Below, piece by piece: positions 1 to 7,981 of a stretch of 64,000 nt of DNA (position 1 is the first letter of the stretch; each line of letters begins with the position of its first letter). The position numbers were made by a program, and so were the translations under genes. This DNA comes from RUG708 sp050946535 (lineage in GTDB: Bacteria > Bacillota > Clostridia > Peptostreptococcales > Anaerovoracaceae). Under the pieces are notes generated by a model, which saw nothing but the letters and a program-made list of their open reading frames with translations, ran no database searches and had not been told where the DNA came from. The DNA is taken from NCBI GenBank assembly GCA_050946535.1, contig JBMNUZ010000011.1, positions 11,392 to 75,391 on the forward strand, in the 5' to 3' direction.

Positions 1-660
1 GTGCGTCACGGCTCTTCTTCCTTTACCCCGCGGAACGACGGCCATTTTCTTGCGGTCTCTCGAACTTCTGCCGATGTTCGCATCGATCGTGCCTTCGTCT
101 TCTTTAATGTTGTTGTACACGACCGCTCTGTAGTTCCTGATGATGCTGTGGACCGCGAACTGCTCAGCGAGTCCCTCGTGAGCGGCATCTGACTTTGCGA
201 CGACGAGCAGCCCGCTCGTATCCTTGTCTATCCTGTGCACAATTCCTGGCCTTATGACGCCGTTGATCGTCGACAGGCTGCCGCCGCAGTGATACATCAG
301 CGCATTCACAAGAGTTCCGCTGTGGTTTCCGGGCGCCGGATGCACGACCATGCCCCGCGGCTTGTTGACCACCAGCAGATCGTCGTCCTCATATACTATA
401 TCGAGAGGTATGTTTTCCGGCTCTGCGTCGATGGTCTCCGGTTCGGGAACCGTAACTACGAATCTGTCTCCAGTCCTCACCTTGTAGTTTTTCACAGCCT
501 TTGCGCCGTCTCCGGCGCTGACGCAGCCTTCCGCAAGCAGCTTCTGGACATAGCTTCTCGTCATGTCTCCGAAGCGGCCTGAAAGGACCGAATCGAGACG
601 GTTCCCCTGCTCCGCTTCATCGATTATGATTTCGACAGGGTGTCCGTATTCAACGTCCAT
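1..660 (-). CDS. rluD: RluD-type 23S rRNA pseudouridine synthase (3' end cut off by the window)
   Basis: Isomerises specific uridines of RNA to pseudouridine, most likely in 23S rRNA. The 220 visible residues start with an S4-like RNA-binding segment (about residues 12-75) and continue into the RluA/RluD catalytic core. The HRIDKDTSGLLVV motif carries the catalytic Asp, and the frame is still open at base 1, so about a third of the protein lies outside. It starts 4 bases after the lspA stop, the usual lspA-rluD pairing in Firmicutes, so the two are probably cotranscribed. Family assignment is firm. The exact target (RluD versus another RluA-family member) is not decidable here. Confidence 0.9.
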   Translation of the reverse strand, partial: MDVEYGHPVEIIIDEAEQGNRLDSVLSGRFGDMTRSYVQKLLAEGCVSAGDGAKAVKNYKVRTGDRFVVTVPEPETIDAEPENIPLDIVYEDDDLLVVNKPRGMVVHPAPGNHSGTLVNALMYHCGGSLSTINGVIRPGIVHRIDKDTSGLLVVAKSDAAHEGLAEQFAVHSIIRNYRAVVYNNIKEDEGTIDANIGRSSRDRKKMAVVPRGKGRRAVTH

Positions 661-664
661 GGTT

Positions 665-1120
665 TTACCTTCTTCTCCTCTTCCTCTGCGGAATTATCAG
701 CGCGATGAGCAGCGCGAGGCATCCGAGGACGACGCAGATATCCGCGAAATTGAAGATATACGGCCATATGTGAAAATGAATGAAGTCGATCACATAACCG
801 TACCTCAGTCTGTCGACGAGGTTTCCTAGCGCTCCCCCTGCTATCATGGCAAGCGGTATCAGCACTGCTTTTCTTTCCGACTTTCTCTTTAACAGGATAA
901 ATACGATCAGGGCGCCGATCAGAAACGAAGTGACGCAGATGAGGATCGCGCCCGAACTGCTAAGCATTCCGAACGCTATTCCGTTGTTCTGTATTACCTC
1001 TATCGAAAGGAAACCATCGATCAGTGTTTTAAATCCGCCCATACCCACGAAGCGCAGCAGGGCGTATTTAAGAAGCTGGTCTGCCGCCATCAGGCATAAA
1101 ATCAAGATGATATACTGCAT
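665..1120 (-). CDS. lspA: Lipoprotein signal peptidase (signal peptidase II)
   Basis: Membrane aspartyl protease that removes signal peptides from lipid-modified prolipoproteins. At 151 residues it has the usual size, with four hydrophobic segments (about 3-19, 56-76, 85-101, 128-145). The catalytic Asp pair is visible as D112 in VIDF and D127 in FNFAD, and the conserved GNLVDR and an early D14 are present. GGAG sits 6 bases before the ATG. It follows a minus-strand terminator downstream of yggT, so it should have its own promoter or depend on read-through. It directly precedes the rluD-like gene. Confidence 0.96.
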   Translation of the reverse strand: MQYIILILCLMAADQLLKYALLRFVGMGGFKTLIDGFLSIEVIQNNGIAFGMLSSSGAILICVTSFLIGALIVFILLKRKSERKAVLIPLAMIAGGALGNLVDRLRYGYVIDFIHFHIWPYIFNFADICVVLGCLALLIALIIPQRKRRRR

Positions 1121-1134
1121 TATTTCTCCAGACT

Positions 1135-1168
1135 AAAAAAACAGACGCCCTGCAGTCGCACAGCGTCT
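1135..1168 (-). terminator. Rho-independent terminator between yggT and lspA
   Basis: Read on the minus strand, CAGACGC pairs with GCGTCTG around a 14-base loop and is followed by a run of six T. It ends the sepF-yggT transcript and separates it from lspA-rluD. Confidence 0.8.
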
Positions 1169-1237
1169 GGATTCCGGCATCAGCCAGACAATAACATTAT
1201 TAAAATTAAACTACTGTTATGCTCACAGGAGCTGCCG

Positions 1238-1516
1238 TCAGAGCGTCACGAGTATTCTCGTCAGCACACGCGCGACAAGCTCGATAACCAGTATTGCGAG
1301 AACAGGCGAAAAATCTATGCCGTACCTCATCGAGAAACCGCTCAGAAGTTTTCTGAAAGGTCTGACGAAAGGTTCCGTAATCGAACTGATAATCCTGAAA
1401 GCTTTCCAGAGTCCGGGACCGAATGAACCGGTGAACCAGCTCATTATCGCTTCCACGCATATGAGCGTAACAATTGCATCACAGAATAAATTTATAACAC
1501 GGGCCAGTAAGAACAT
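1238..1516 (-). CDS. yggT: YggT family membrane protein
   Basis: Small integral membrane protein of 92 residues with two hydrophobic segments (about 3-25 and 68-90). These flank a central loop rich in Phe and Arg that contains the family-typical pattern of aromatic residues before TEPFVRPFRKLL. In Gram-positive bacteria yggT (ylmG) sits beside sepF in the division cluster, as here, 12 bases downstream of it. It has been linked to envelope and division processes, but the biochemical role is not established. The partners ylmH and divIVA that often follow are not seen. Confidence 0.88.
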   Translation of the reverse strand: MFLLARVINLFCDAIVTLICVEAIMSWFTGSFGPGLWKAFRIISSITEPFVRPFRKLLSGFSMRYGIDFSPVLAILVIELVARVLTRILVTL

Positions 1517-1528
1517 ATAATTTCCTGA

Positions 1529-2092
1529 CTACCTGCGCCAAGGAGCGTCTCTCATAGTCCTGCTGTCGATGCTGTCGTCTCTCCCCGTGACAGAAAGCAC
1601 ATCGACGTTTTCAGGCGCAAAGACAAAGATATTGTCGGAAACTTTCTGAACTTTTCCGTTTATGGCATAAGTTGCGCCGCTGAGGAAATCGAAAATCTTG
1701 CGTGCAGTCTCTCTCTCGAGGTGCTCGACGTTAATGATTACAGGTCTTCTGGTTTTAAGGCTGTCTACCATTCTCGGGCAGTCGTTGAAGTTTCTCGGCT
1801 CTGTAATCACAAGTCTGAACTGCTGTTTCTTTACTGTCTGCTGGGTCTGTAAACCAGCGCCTGCGGTACCGTTCTGCATGCTAACCACCTTGCTTCCGTG
1901 AGATTCCATTTTGGGCTGAGTAAAATCATTATTTCTGGTTCTGGACGAAGAACCTGAATACAGGGCATTTCTGTTCTGCCCTGCTGCAACAGGCTCGGCT
2001 TCCGCCTCTTCCTCTTCGAATTCTTCATCTTCATATTCTTCTTCGGTTACGCCGAGGATACTGCCCAGCTTACCAAATAAACCTTCTGCCAT
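1529..2092 (-). CDS. sepF: Cell division protein SepF
   Basis: Membrane-associated FtsZ partner that aligns FtsZ filaments at the septum. The start at 2092 (MAEGLFGKLG) is preferred because GGGAGGAA lies just upstream. A longer reading would need a GTG located before that ribosome binding site. The 187-residue protein has an N-terminal amphipathic stretch, a very acidic linker (about residues 14-34) and the C-terminal SepF fold (about 90-170) with a typical LKTRRPVIINVEHL strand. It is flanked by yggS and yggT, the classical context. Confidence 0.94.
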   Translation of the reverse strand: MAEGLFGKLGSILGVTEEEYEDEEFEEEEAEAEPVAAGQNRNALYSGSSSRTRNNDFTQPKMESHGSKVVSMQNGTAGAGLQTQQTVKKQQFRLVITEPRNFNDCPRMVDSLKTRRPVIINVEHLERETARKIFDFLSGATYAINGKVQKVSDNIFVFAPENVDVLSVTGRDDSIDSRTMRDAPWRR

Positions 2093-2177
2093 AATTGTGT
2101 TTCCTCCCTTTGCAGCCACGCTCCGGCTGAAAGCCTGATGATGCGCGGCATCCGATATGTGTGTTGACGTTTGATAG

Positions 2178-2879
2178 TTAATGTCTGCTGTAATCGCGCG
2201 CTCCGAAAATAGCCGAGCCCACTCTTATGATAGTAGAGCCCTCTTCTTCTGCAATCACTCTGTCGTTTGACATCCCCATCGAAAGATATTTGAAATCGAG
2301 ATGCGGCGATTCGATCGTGGCCATCTTATCGTACAGCTCTTTTGTCTTTCTGAAGAACGGCCTTACGTCTTCAGGATTCTCCCTGTACGGAGCTATGGTC
2401 ATGAGGCCCCGGATTCTTACCGAAGGGCACTCGTCGAGGATCTGTCTGATAAGAGCTTCAGTATCCTCAGGAGCTACGCCGAATTTATTTTCGTCCTGTG
2501 CTGTATTGACCTCGATCAGAATATCCATCGTAATATCGTGCTGCTTTGCGCGCTTGTCGATTTCCTTCGCAAGGTGCAGCGAATCGACGGAATGAATCAT
2601 GCAGACCTTGTCAATAATATATTTTACCTTATTAGTCTGCAGATGTCCAATCATATGCCATCTAACTTTTTTTACTTTGTCATATTTGTCGAGGATCTCC
2701 TGGACTTTATTTTCGCCGATATCGGTAACGCCAGCGTCTATCGCCTCGTTTATCATTTCAGCGGGATGAGTCTTTGTGACGGCGCACAGCAGAACCTCCG
2801 ACGGGTCTCTGCCCACGCGCCTGCAGGCTTCAGCCTTCTCATCCTCGATCATTCTGATATTTTCAGCAATAGTACCCAT
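2178..2879 (-). CDS. yggS: PLP homeostasis protein, YggS/PLPHP family
   Basis: Soluble PLP-binding protein with an alanine-racemase-like barrel. It buffers pyridoxal phosphate and affects amino-acid pools and has no proven enzymatic activity. It has 233 residues, as usual for the family. PLP-binding K36 lies in AVTKTHP, followed by DIGENKVQE, WHMIGHLQTNK and the phosphate-contacting C-terminal part with SMGMSND and RVGSAIFG. It lies between the HlyD-like gene and sepF, consistent with the conserved yggS-sepF-yggT block. Confidence 0.95.
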   Translation of the reverse strand: MGTIAENIRMIEDEKAEACRRVGRDPSEVLLCAVTKTHPAEMINEAIDAGVTDIGENKVQEILDKYDKVKKVRWHMIGHLQTNKVKYIIDKVCMIHSVDSLHLAKEIDKRAKQHDITMDILIEVNTAQDENKFGVAPEDTEALIRQILDECPSVRIRGLMTIAPYRENPEDVRPFFRKTKELYDKMATIESPHLDFKYLSMGMSNDRVIAEEEGSTIIRVGSAIFGARDYSRH

Positions 2880-2897
2880 ATCTAAGAATCGCCTCCA

Positions 2898-4112
2898 CTA
2901 ATCAACTTTTTTTATTTCATCGTAAACATTTATTGTATTTACCGTATTACCGGAGTCGTCGACGAATGATCCCGATGCTGCTAGCGAATATGTTCCGTCG
3001 GTCGCAAGTATTTTGACAGGTGTGAACGTGGTATCACCGGCGACATCCACGACGTACACGCCGGACTGCCCGTCTTTTTCCGTTATGAAATCGTTTTTGA
3101 CGATCAGTCCCTTCTGATCGGAAGTCACGATCTTGCACGACTCTTTCCTTGCGGACGCTACTCCGCTGAAATACGAAGTAAATTTCATTATTATCAGGTA
3201 ATCATCACCCTGCTGGACGATCTTTTCGACTGTTCCGGATTCATCGCCGTCGTCGAGCTCCAGCGTAATCGTACCGTCTTCTTCAAACTTCGAGGCGTCG
3301 TCGCTGCTTACCCATGTGACTGCGTACCATTCCCTGTTGTCGACGATTTTAAATACAGGTTTGTTCTTCGTGGTCACTCCCGTAAATACATCGGACGATT
3401 TGTCCGAAATACTGCTTACCTTCGACTTGTCGAGATATTCCATCGTATAAGGCGAAAGAGCATATTCGTACCCATCGAGCTTGTAGCTGACTACTCCGGA
3501 AGTCTCGACGCTGTAATTACCTGAAATTCCTGCGCTGGATAAATTCGCCGAGGAATCATTGCTGTCTGATTCCGACTGAGACGATGATGAAGAGTTTCGC
3601 GATACATCGTCTATAGCGTTCTGAATCATCAATTTTTCGGCCTCGCTGCCGGCAGATGATTTCTGATCGCTCAGGCTCTCCAGCAGTTTCTGTTTTGTCT
3701 TGCTGCTGAGGCTCTGCAGGAGCGTCTCTCCGTTGAGGAAATTGCCCATATTCTCTTCGAACACATCGTAATCCGTATTGTTGTCAGCCGATGACTTCGA
3801 GATCGATATCACGTCGGAACTGGTGCGCGCCATATCTCCCTCAGCGTAGGAATAACCGACCTTTCCGCTCTCGTCGGCGAAAAAGACGGCCTCGTATTTC
3901 ACAAAATAGACGTCGCATTTCTGGGAATTGTCCAGGGTGCCGTACTCCACCGTCATGACATCCGCCATCTGATCCGAAACCCAGGGAAAGAAATAGACGA
4001 TTCCGATGAGTGCTGCAACTGCGATGATATAGATCAGAATAAACAGCCGCAGCGGATGCTTCAGCTTCCGGACCTTCTTCTTTTTTTTCTGTTCATTTAT
4101 CTGCTCTGCCAA
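2898..4112 (-). CDS. Membrane-anchored HlyD-like protein of unknown function
   Basis: A 404-residue protein with a lysine-rich cytosolic N-terminus (about 9-19), one membrane segment (about 22-42) and a long extracytoplasmic part. The latter contains a Ser-rich stretch (about 150-195) and a predicted beta-rich C-terminal half resembling HlyD/periplasmic-adaptor domains. The start is a TTG at 4112 with GGAGGT seven bases upstream. It lies between trmD and yggS on the same strand and so is probably in the same transcript. The HlyD resemblance is a recollection of similar clostridial genes beside sepF. No export partner is nearby and the function is unknown. Confidence 0.6.
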   Translation of the reverse strand: MAEQINEQKKKKKVRKLKHPLRLFILIYIIAVAALIGIVYFFPWVSDQMADVMTVEYGTLDNSQKCDVYFVKYEAVFFADESGKVGYSYAEGDMARTSSDVISISKSSADNNTDYDVFEENMGNFLNGETLLQSLSSKTKQKLLESLSDQKSSAGSEAEKLMIQNAIDDVSRNSSSSSQSESDSNDSSANLSSAGISGNYSVETSGVVSYKLDGYEYALSPYTMEYLDKSKVSSISDKSSDVFTGVTTKNKPVFKIVDNREWYAVTWVSSDDASKFEEDGTITLELDDGDESGTVEKIVQQGDDYLIIMKFTSYFSGVASARKESCKIVTSDQKGLIVKNDFITEKDGQSGVYVVDVAGDTTFTPVKILATDGTYSLAASGSFVDDSGNTVNTINVYDEIKKVD

Positions 4113-4146
4113 GAAATTACCTCCGGCTACATTACTGAGGACTTTA

Positions 4147-4956
4147 TCATTCTTCGGTCAGCGGAGCTGACGTCTTTTTCTTCTTTTTTCTTCTGCGCGG
4201 CGGCCTGAAGCTCTCGTCTCCTGACACGTCGGCCAGTATTTCGAGCTCTTTTTTACCCAGACCCAGCGATCCCGCCTTTTCCAGATATGAAGCCCACATA
4301 TCCGGACGCCTGTCACGCGTCTCTTCGAGAGATTTTCTGTACTGCCACAGTCCTACCATCTCATGGTCGCCTGAGAGCAGTACGTCAGGAACTTTCATGC
4401 CTTCGTACTCGCGCGGTCTCGTATACTGCGGGTACTCGAGCAGTCCCGAATATACCGACTCTCCCATGACAGAACTTTCGTTTCCGAGCACTCCCGGAAT
4501 CATGCGCGATACGGCATCCGTCACCACCAGAGCGGCGAGCTCGCCGCCGGTCAGAATATAGTCGCCGATGCTTATCTCATCGGGTTTCCAGTAATCTATG
4601 ATGCGCTGGTCGATGCCTTCGTAATGTCCGCAGAGAAATACGAGTCTGTCTTCGGAAGCGAGCGAGCTGATTATCTGCTGATCTGCTATGCGGCCCTTCG
4701 GCGACATATAGATGATGCGGCTTTCTTCGGCGTGCACTGACTTCAGAGCGTCGAAGACCGGCTGTGCCGTCATGACCATGCCGGCGCCTCCGCCGAACGG
4801 AGCTTCGTCTGTCTTTTTATGCCTGTCTTTCGTAAAATCGCGGATATTTACGGCGTTTATGCTGATGACGCCGCTTCGCTGCGCTCTTCCTAACATGCTC
4901 GACTCCGCGGCGGCTTCTATCATCTCCGGAAAGAGAGTCAGAATATCAATATGCAT
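4147..4956 (-). CDS. trmD: tRNA (guanine-N1)-methyltransferase TrmD
   Basis: Methylates G37 of tRNAs using S-adenosylmethionine, which prevents frameshifting. The ATG at 4956 has GGGAGGAA five bases upstream. The extra N-terminal residues of the longer reading include that site and are discarded. All SPOUT-fold TrmD motifs are present: DILTLFPEM at the N-terminus, GGGAGMVM, LCGHYEGIDQR and SIGDYILTGGELA, forming the knotted SAM site. The 269-residue protein ends in a Lys/Arg-rich tail (about 245-262), longer than in many relatives. It follows rimM, but rplS, its usual downstream neighbour, is absent. Confidence 0.97.
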   Translation of the reverse strand: MHIDILTLFPEMIEAAAESSMLGRAQRSGVISINAVNIRDFTKDRHKKTDEAPFGGGAGMVMTAQPVFDALKSVHAEESRIIYMSPKGRIADQQIISSLASEDRLVFLCGHYEGIDQRIIDYWKPDEISIGDYILTGGELAALVVTDAVSRMIPGVLGNESSVMGESVYSGLLEYPQYTRPREYEGMKVPDVLLSGDHEMVGLWQYRKSLEETRDRRPDMWASYLEKAGSLGLGKKELEILADVSGDESFRPPRRRKKKKKTSAPLTEE

Positions 4957-4969
4957 GTCGTTCCTCCCG

Positions 4970-5464
4970 TCAGTCAAGCAGGCCCGGAATCGGTTTTATT
5001 CTCATTATACCACTGTCGATATTTATTTCCGTAACTAATTCATATGCCGCAGGCACGAGATGCTTCGCACCGTCGTCTGTCTCTATCTCATAAAGATCCT
5101 GCGCGGAGTTTTGTATCACGTCCGTCACTTTTCCGATGTGGTTTCCATCTTCGTCGACCGCTTCGAGTCCTATGAGATCGAATACGAAATATTCGTCGTC
5201 GTCGAGCTCCCTCAGCTTGCTCCTGTCGATCTCAAGATATTTTCCTCTCAGCTTTTCCGCGTCGTTTCTCGTTTCGACGCCACCGAGTCTGAGAAGCACC
5301 ATGTTCTTCTGATATCTCACATTTCTGATCTCGTATTCCTCGCTGCCGGCGTAGAGGCTGTCGAGCTCTTCGAATCTGTGAGGCTTGTCGGCGTAAGAAA
5401 TCACCTTCACTTCTCCCCTGATTCCGAACGCTCCGACGATTTTTCCTACTTTTATTCTGTCCAT
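4970..5464 (-). CDS. rimM: Ribosome maturation factor RimM
   Basis: Assembly factor for the 30S subunit that binds ribosomal protein S19. The start at 5464 (MDRIKVGKIVGAFG) is supported by AGAGGGAA upstream and gives 164 residues, a normal length. The N-terminal RimM barrel contains GEVKV. The PRC-barrel part contains YFVFDLIGLEAVD and HLVPAAYELV. It is 13 bases upstream of trmD. A GGCCGC/GCGGCC stem at 5482-5498 lies just before the ribosome binding site, and a terminator-like hairpin precedes that, so expression may be adjusted relative to khpA. Confidence 0.95.
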   Translation of the reverse strand: MDRIKVGKIVGAFGIRGEVKVISYADKPHRFEELDSLYAGSEEYEIRNVRYQKNMVLLRLGGVETRNDAEKLRGKYLEIDRSKLRELDDDEYFVFDLIGLEAVDEDGNHIGKVTDVIQNSAQDLYEIETDDGAKHLVPAAYELVTEINIDSGIMRIKPIPGLLD

Positions 5465-5481
5465 CGGCTGTTCCCTCTGCG

Positions 5482-5534
5482 GCCGCCTTAAGCGGCCTGT
5501 AAAAACCAAAAGAGCCGTTCCGCAGAACAGCTCT
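5482..5534 (-). terminator. Terminator-like hairpin plus leader stem between khpA and rimM
   Basis: On the minus strand AGAGC-TGTTC pairs with GAACG-GCTCT around TGCG (5511-5535), followed by TTTTGGTTTTT. A second GC-rich stem (GGCCGC/GCGGCC, 5482-5498) follows immediately and ends beside the rimM ribosome binding site. This may be an intra-operon terminator with partial read-through. No other promoter for rimM is obvious. Confidence 0.65.
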
Positions 5535-5545
5535 TTGTTGCGGTC

Positions 5546-5779
5546 TTACTGAACTATATCGACCGTTATTTTCTTGTTGTTTTTGTTGGCAGCAGCGCGG
5601 ACCACAGTTCTGAGAGCTCTCGCTATTCTGCCTTTCTTGCCTATGATCTTACCCATGTCATCTGGAGCGACCTTCAGCTGTATAGTTATGTTGTGCCTGT
5701 CTTCTGTTTCAGTAACTCTGACAGCATCCGGATCGTCGACAAGAGATTTGGCAATGACTTCGACTAATCCTACTACCAT
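5546..5779 (-). CDS. khpA: KH-domain RNA-binding protein KhpA
   Basis: A 77-residue single KH-domain protein of the YlqC/KhpA family that binds RNA, often with KhpB, and affects cell division and sRNA/mRNA fate in Gram-positives. The RNA-contacting GKIIGKKGRIARALRT loop and helices are intact. It sits between rpsP and rimM exactly as in other Firmicutes, 15 bases downstream of rpsP. Confidence 0.94.
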   Translation of the reverse strand: MVVGLVEVIAKSLVDDPDAVRVTETEDRHNITIQLKVAPDDMGKIIGKKGRIARALRTVVRAAANKNNKKITVDIVQ

Positions 5780-5794
5780 GATTCTACCTTTTGA

Positions 5795-6040
5795 TTACTC
5801 GATAATTCCTGACTTTTTGAGAAGGCTTCTGGCTGTATCCGTCGGAGTTGCACCGTTCGCGAGCCACTTCTTTGCCTTTTCAGCATCGATTTTGATAAGG
5901 CCCGGATCCTGAAGAGGATCATACCAGCCTATTTCCTCGATGAATCTGCCGTCTCTTGGAGCGCGTGAATCCGCAACTACAACTCTGTAAAAAGGCTTCT
6001 TTTTTCTTCCCATTCTTCTAAGTCTGATTTTGACTGCCAT
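5795..6040 (-). CDS. rpsP: 30S ribosomal protein S16
   Basis: 81 residues covering the full S16 family: VKIRLRRMGRKKKPFYR at the N-terminus, then VVADSRAPRDGRFIEE and the GWYDPL turn. It binds 16S rRNA early in 30S assembly. Located between ffh and khpA in the conserved order. The upstream AGGAGGAATG context is a strong ribosome binding site, as expected for a ribosomal gene. Confidence 0.98.
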   Translation of the reverse strand: MAVKIRLRRMGRKKKPFYRVVVADSRAPRDGRFIEEIGWYDPLQDPGLIKIDAEKAKKWLANGATPTDTARSLLKKSGIIE

Positions 6041-6081
6041 CTGTCATTCCTCCTGAATATTTATATAAATCATTAACTATA

Positions 6082-7416
6082 TTAAAAACCGCCGCGCATC
6101 TTTCTGCCTCTGCGCTTTGGTTTTGTATACTGCTTCATAACCTTGCGGGCTTCGTCGTAACGCTTGACCAGCTGATTGATCTGGCTGACCGGCTGTCCGG
6201 AGCCTCTGGAAATGCGCTTGCGCCTGCTCGCGTTGAGGATCTTCGGATCTGCCCGCTCCTCAGGAGTCATCGATCTCATGATGGCCTCCATCTTGACGAA
6301 CTCTTTCTCCGATTTTTCTATGTCCTCTTCGCTGACTCTCTGTCCGTTGACACCCGGGAGCATGTCTATGATCTTTCTCATGCCGCCCATTTTTTTGATC
6401 TGGCCCATCTGTTCGAGAAAGTCCTCGAGAGTAAACTGATTTTTCTTGATCTTCCTCTCGAGTTCCTCAGCTTCCTTATCGTCGTACTGCTGCTGTGCTT
6501 TTTCGATCAGAGTGAGCATATCGCCCATGCCCAGGATTCTTGAAGCCATGCGGTCCGGATAGAAAGGCTCGAGCGCATCGAATTTTTCACCCATGCCGAC
6601 GAACTTGATAGGCTTGCCTGTGACTTCCCTTACGGAAAGAGCAGCGCCGCCTCTGGTGTCGCCGTCGAGCTTCGTAAGAATGATACCGTCTACATTGATC
6701 GCATCGTTGAATGCGCTCGCCGCAGTCACGGCATCCTGGCCTGTGAGTGCATCTATGACAAGCAGAGTCTCGTGAGGCTCTACTGCATCTCTGACTCTGA
6801 TGAGCTCCTGCATCAGTTCTTCGTCTACGTGCAGACGTCCGGAAGTATCGACGATTAGAACGTTGAAACCGTCGTGCTCAGCCTTTTTCTTGGCGTGAGC
6901 CGCCACGACTTCGGCTCTCTCCTCGCCGCGCTCCGAGTAAACCGGAACTCCGACTTTTTCACCTACTATCTCGAGCTGGTCGATAGCCGCCGGCCTGTGC
7001 ACGTCGCACGCGGCGAGCATAGGCTTCTTGCCCTCGCCTTTTAAATAATTGGCGAGCTTGCCGGCAGTCGTCGTCTTACCTGTACCCTGAAGGCCTGCGA
7101 GCAGATAAACCGTAAAACCGCTCGGCGAATACGTAAGCTTGCTTATCGTTCCGCCCATGAGCTGGGTGAGTTCCTCGTTTACGATCTTTATTACCTGCTG
7201 TCCCGGCGTCAGACTTGCAAGAACCTCTTCCCCGAGACATTTCTCCTTTATATTAGCGACGAATTTCTTCACTACCTTGAAGTTAACGTCCGCTTCCAGC
7301 AGGGCAAGCTTTACTTCTCTCATCGCCGCATTGACGTCGGCCTCTGTAAGAGTTCCCTTGCCTCTGAGGTTTTTGAATAAATCCTGCAGTTTTTCTGAAA
7401 GTCCTTCGAAAGCCAT
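6082..7416 (-). CDS. ffh: Signal recognition particle protein Ffh
   Basis: SRP54 homologue that binds signal sequences and SRP RNA and delivers ribosomes to FtsY. It has 444 residues with the N domain (1-85), G domain with GLQGTGKTTTAGKLA, DTSGRLH and TKLDGD, and a Met-rich M domain (about 295-430). The C-terminal tail is basic. It follows ylxM by 17 bases, as in the canonical ylxM-ffh operon. No SRP RNA gene was recognised in the window. Confidence 0.98.
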   Translation of the reverse strand: MAFEGLSEKLQDLFKNLRGKGTLTEADVNAAMREVKLALLEADVNFKVVKKFVANIKEKCLGEEVLASLTPGQQVIKIVNEELTQLMGGTISKLTYSPSGFTVYLLAGLQGTGKTTTAGKLANYLKGEGKKPMLAACDVHRPAAIDQLEIVGEKVGVPVYSERGEERAEVVAAHAKKKAEHDGFNVLIVDTSGRLHVDEELMQELIRVRDAVEPHETLLVIDALTGQDAVTAASAFNDAINVDGIILTKLDGDTRGGAALSVREVTGKPIKFVGMGEKFDALEPFYPDRMASRILGMGDMLTLIEKAQQQYDDKEAEELERKIKKNQFTLEDFLEQMGQIKKMGGMRKIIDMLPGVNGQRVSEEDIEKSEKEFVKMEAIMRSMTPEERADPKILNASRRKRISRGSGQPVSQINQLVKRYDEARKVMKQYTKPKRRGRKMRGGF

Positions 7417-7433
7417 TGCTCCTCCTGCTTAAC

Positions 7434-7790
7434 TTATTCCTCGTCAAGTCCGTTGATAATATTTCTGACTGCCGTGAGCTTTGATGCCAGAACGGAGTCA
7501 TGTTCACTGTCTATGATCTCGTCGATCAGGGCTGACGCTCTGTGTATTTCTTCTTCTGTACGGCGGAAACGTCTGACAAGCCCGAGGCTCGCTTCATATG
7601 ACCTGAGCGATTTTTCCGCCTTGCTGACGGTATCGTAAACCGCCTGGCGGCTTATTCCGGCCATCTCGGCTATTTCGCCGAGCGTGTAGTCGTCTCCGTA
7701 ATAATACTGGAGCACGTCCTTCTGACGATTTGTGAGAAGCTCGCCGTAGAAATCGTAGAGCATGCTCATTTCGCCCATGTTCTTAACCAT
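7434..7790 (-). CDS. ylxM: YlxM family DNA-binding/SRP-associated protein
   Basis: UPF0122 protein with a sigma-70 region 4-like helix-turn-helix (about residues 20-70: LLTNRQKDVLQYYYGDDYTL, then EIAEMAGISRQAVYDTV). The start at 7790 is chosen because GGGAGG sits just before it, giving 118 residues, the normal length. It is the first gene of the ylxM-ffh-rpsP transcript and has a near-perfect promoter upstream. In Gram-positives YlxM has been reported to modulate SRP activity. Confidence 0.93.
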   Translation of the reverse strand: MVKNMGEMSMLYDFYGELLTNRQKDVLQYYYGDDYTLGEIAEMAGISRQAVYDTVSKAEKSLRSYEASLGLVRRFRRTEEEIHRASALIDEIIDSEHDSVLASKLTAVRNIINGLDEE

Positions 7791-7823
7791 AGCTGCCTCC
7801 CTTTCTTTACATGTCACCGTGCT

Positions 7824-7851
7824 ATTATATCACAGCAAAAAAAGGTGTCAA
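7824..7851 (-). promoter_or_regulatory. Promoter of the ylxM-ffh operon
   Basis: TTGACA (7846-7851) and TATAAT (7824-7829) on the minus strand are separated by 16 bases, a consensus sigma-A promoter. The -35 box lies inside the 3' arm of the sppA terminator stem. Transcription would start near 7817, about 27 bases before the ylxM start. Confidence 0.85.
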
Positions 7852-7873
7852 GCTTTTTTGCTTGACACCTTCC
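7837..7873 (-). terminator. Terminator of sppA
   Basis: Minus-strand stem GGTGTCAAGC / GCTTGACACC around AAAAAA, followed by seven T. It overlaps the -35 box of the ylxM promoter. Confidence 0.9.
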
Positions 7874-7929
7874 CGGTATTTTCAGTTTGTTTTAAAATCT
7901 CCCCGCCGGGCCTGAAATAATCTTTTCCG

Positions 7930-7981
7930 CGTTAATTCACGGCGGTTATTCGCTGCGTTAATTCACGGCGTTTATTCGCTG
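7930..7981 (-). repeat. 26-bp tandem duplication covering the sppA stop codon
   Basis: Two adjacent 26-bp copies (7930-7955 and 7956-7981) differ at one base. The upstream copy contains the last sppA codons and the TAA stop. The other copy repeats them in the 3' untranslated region. Confidence 0.9.
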
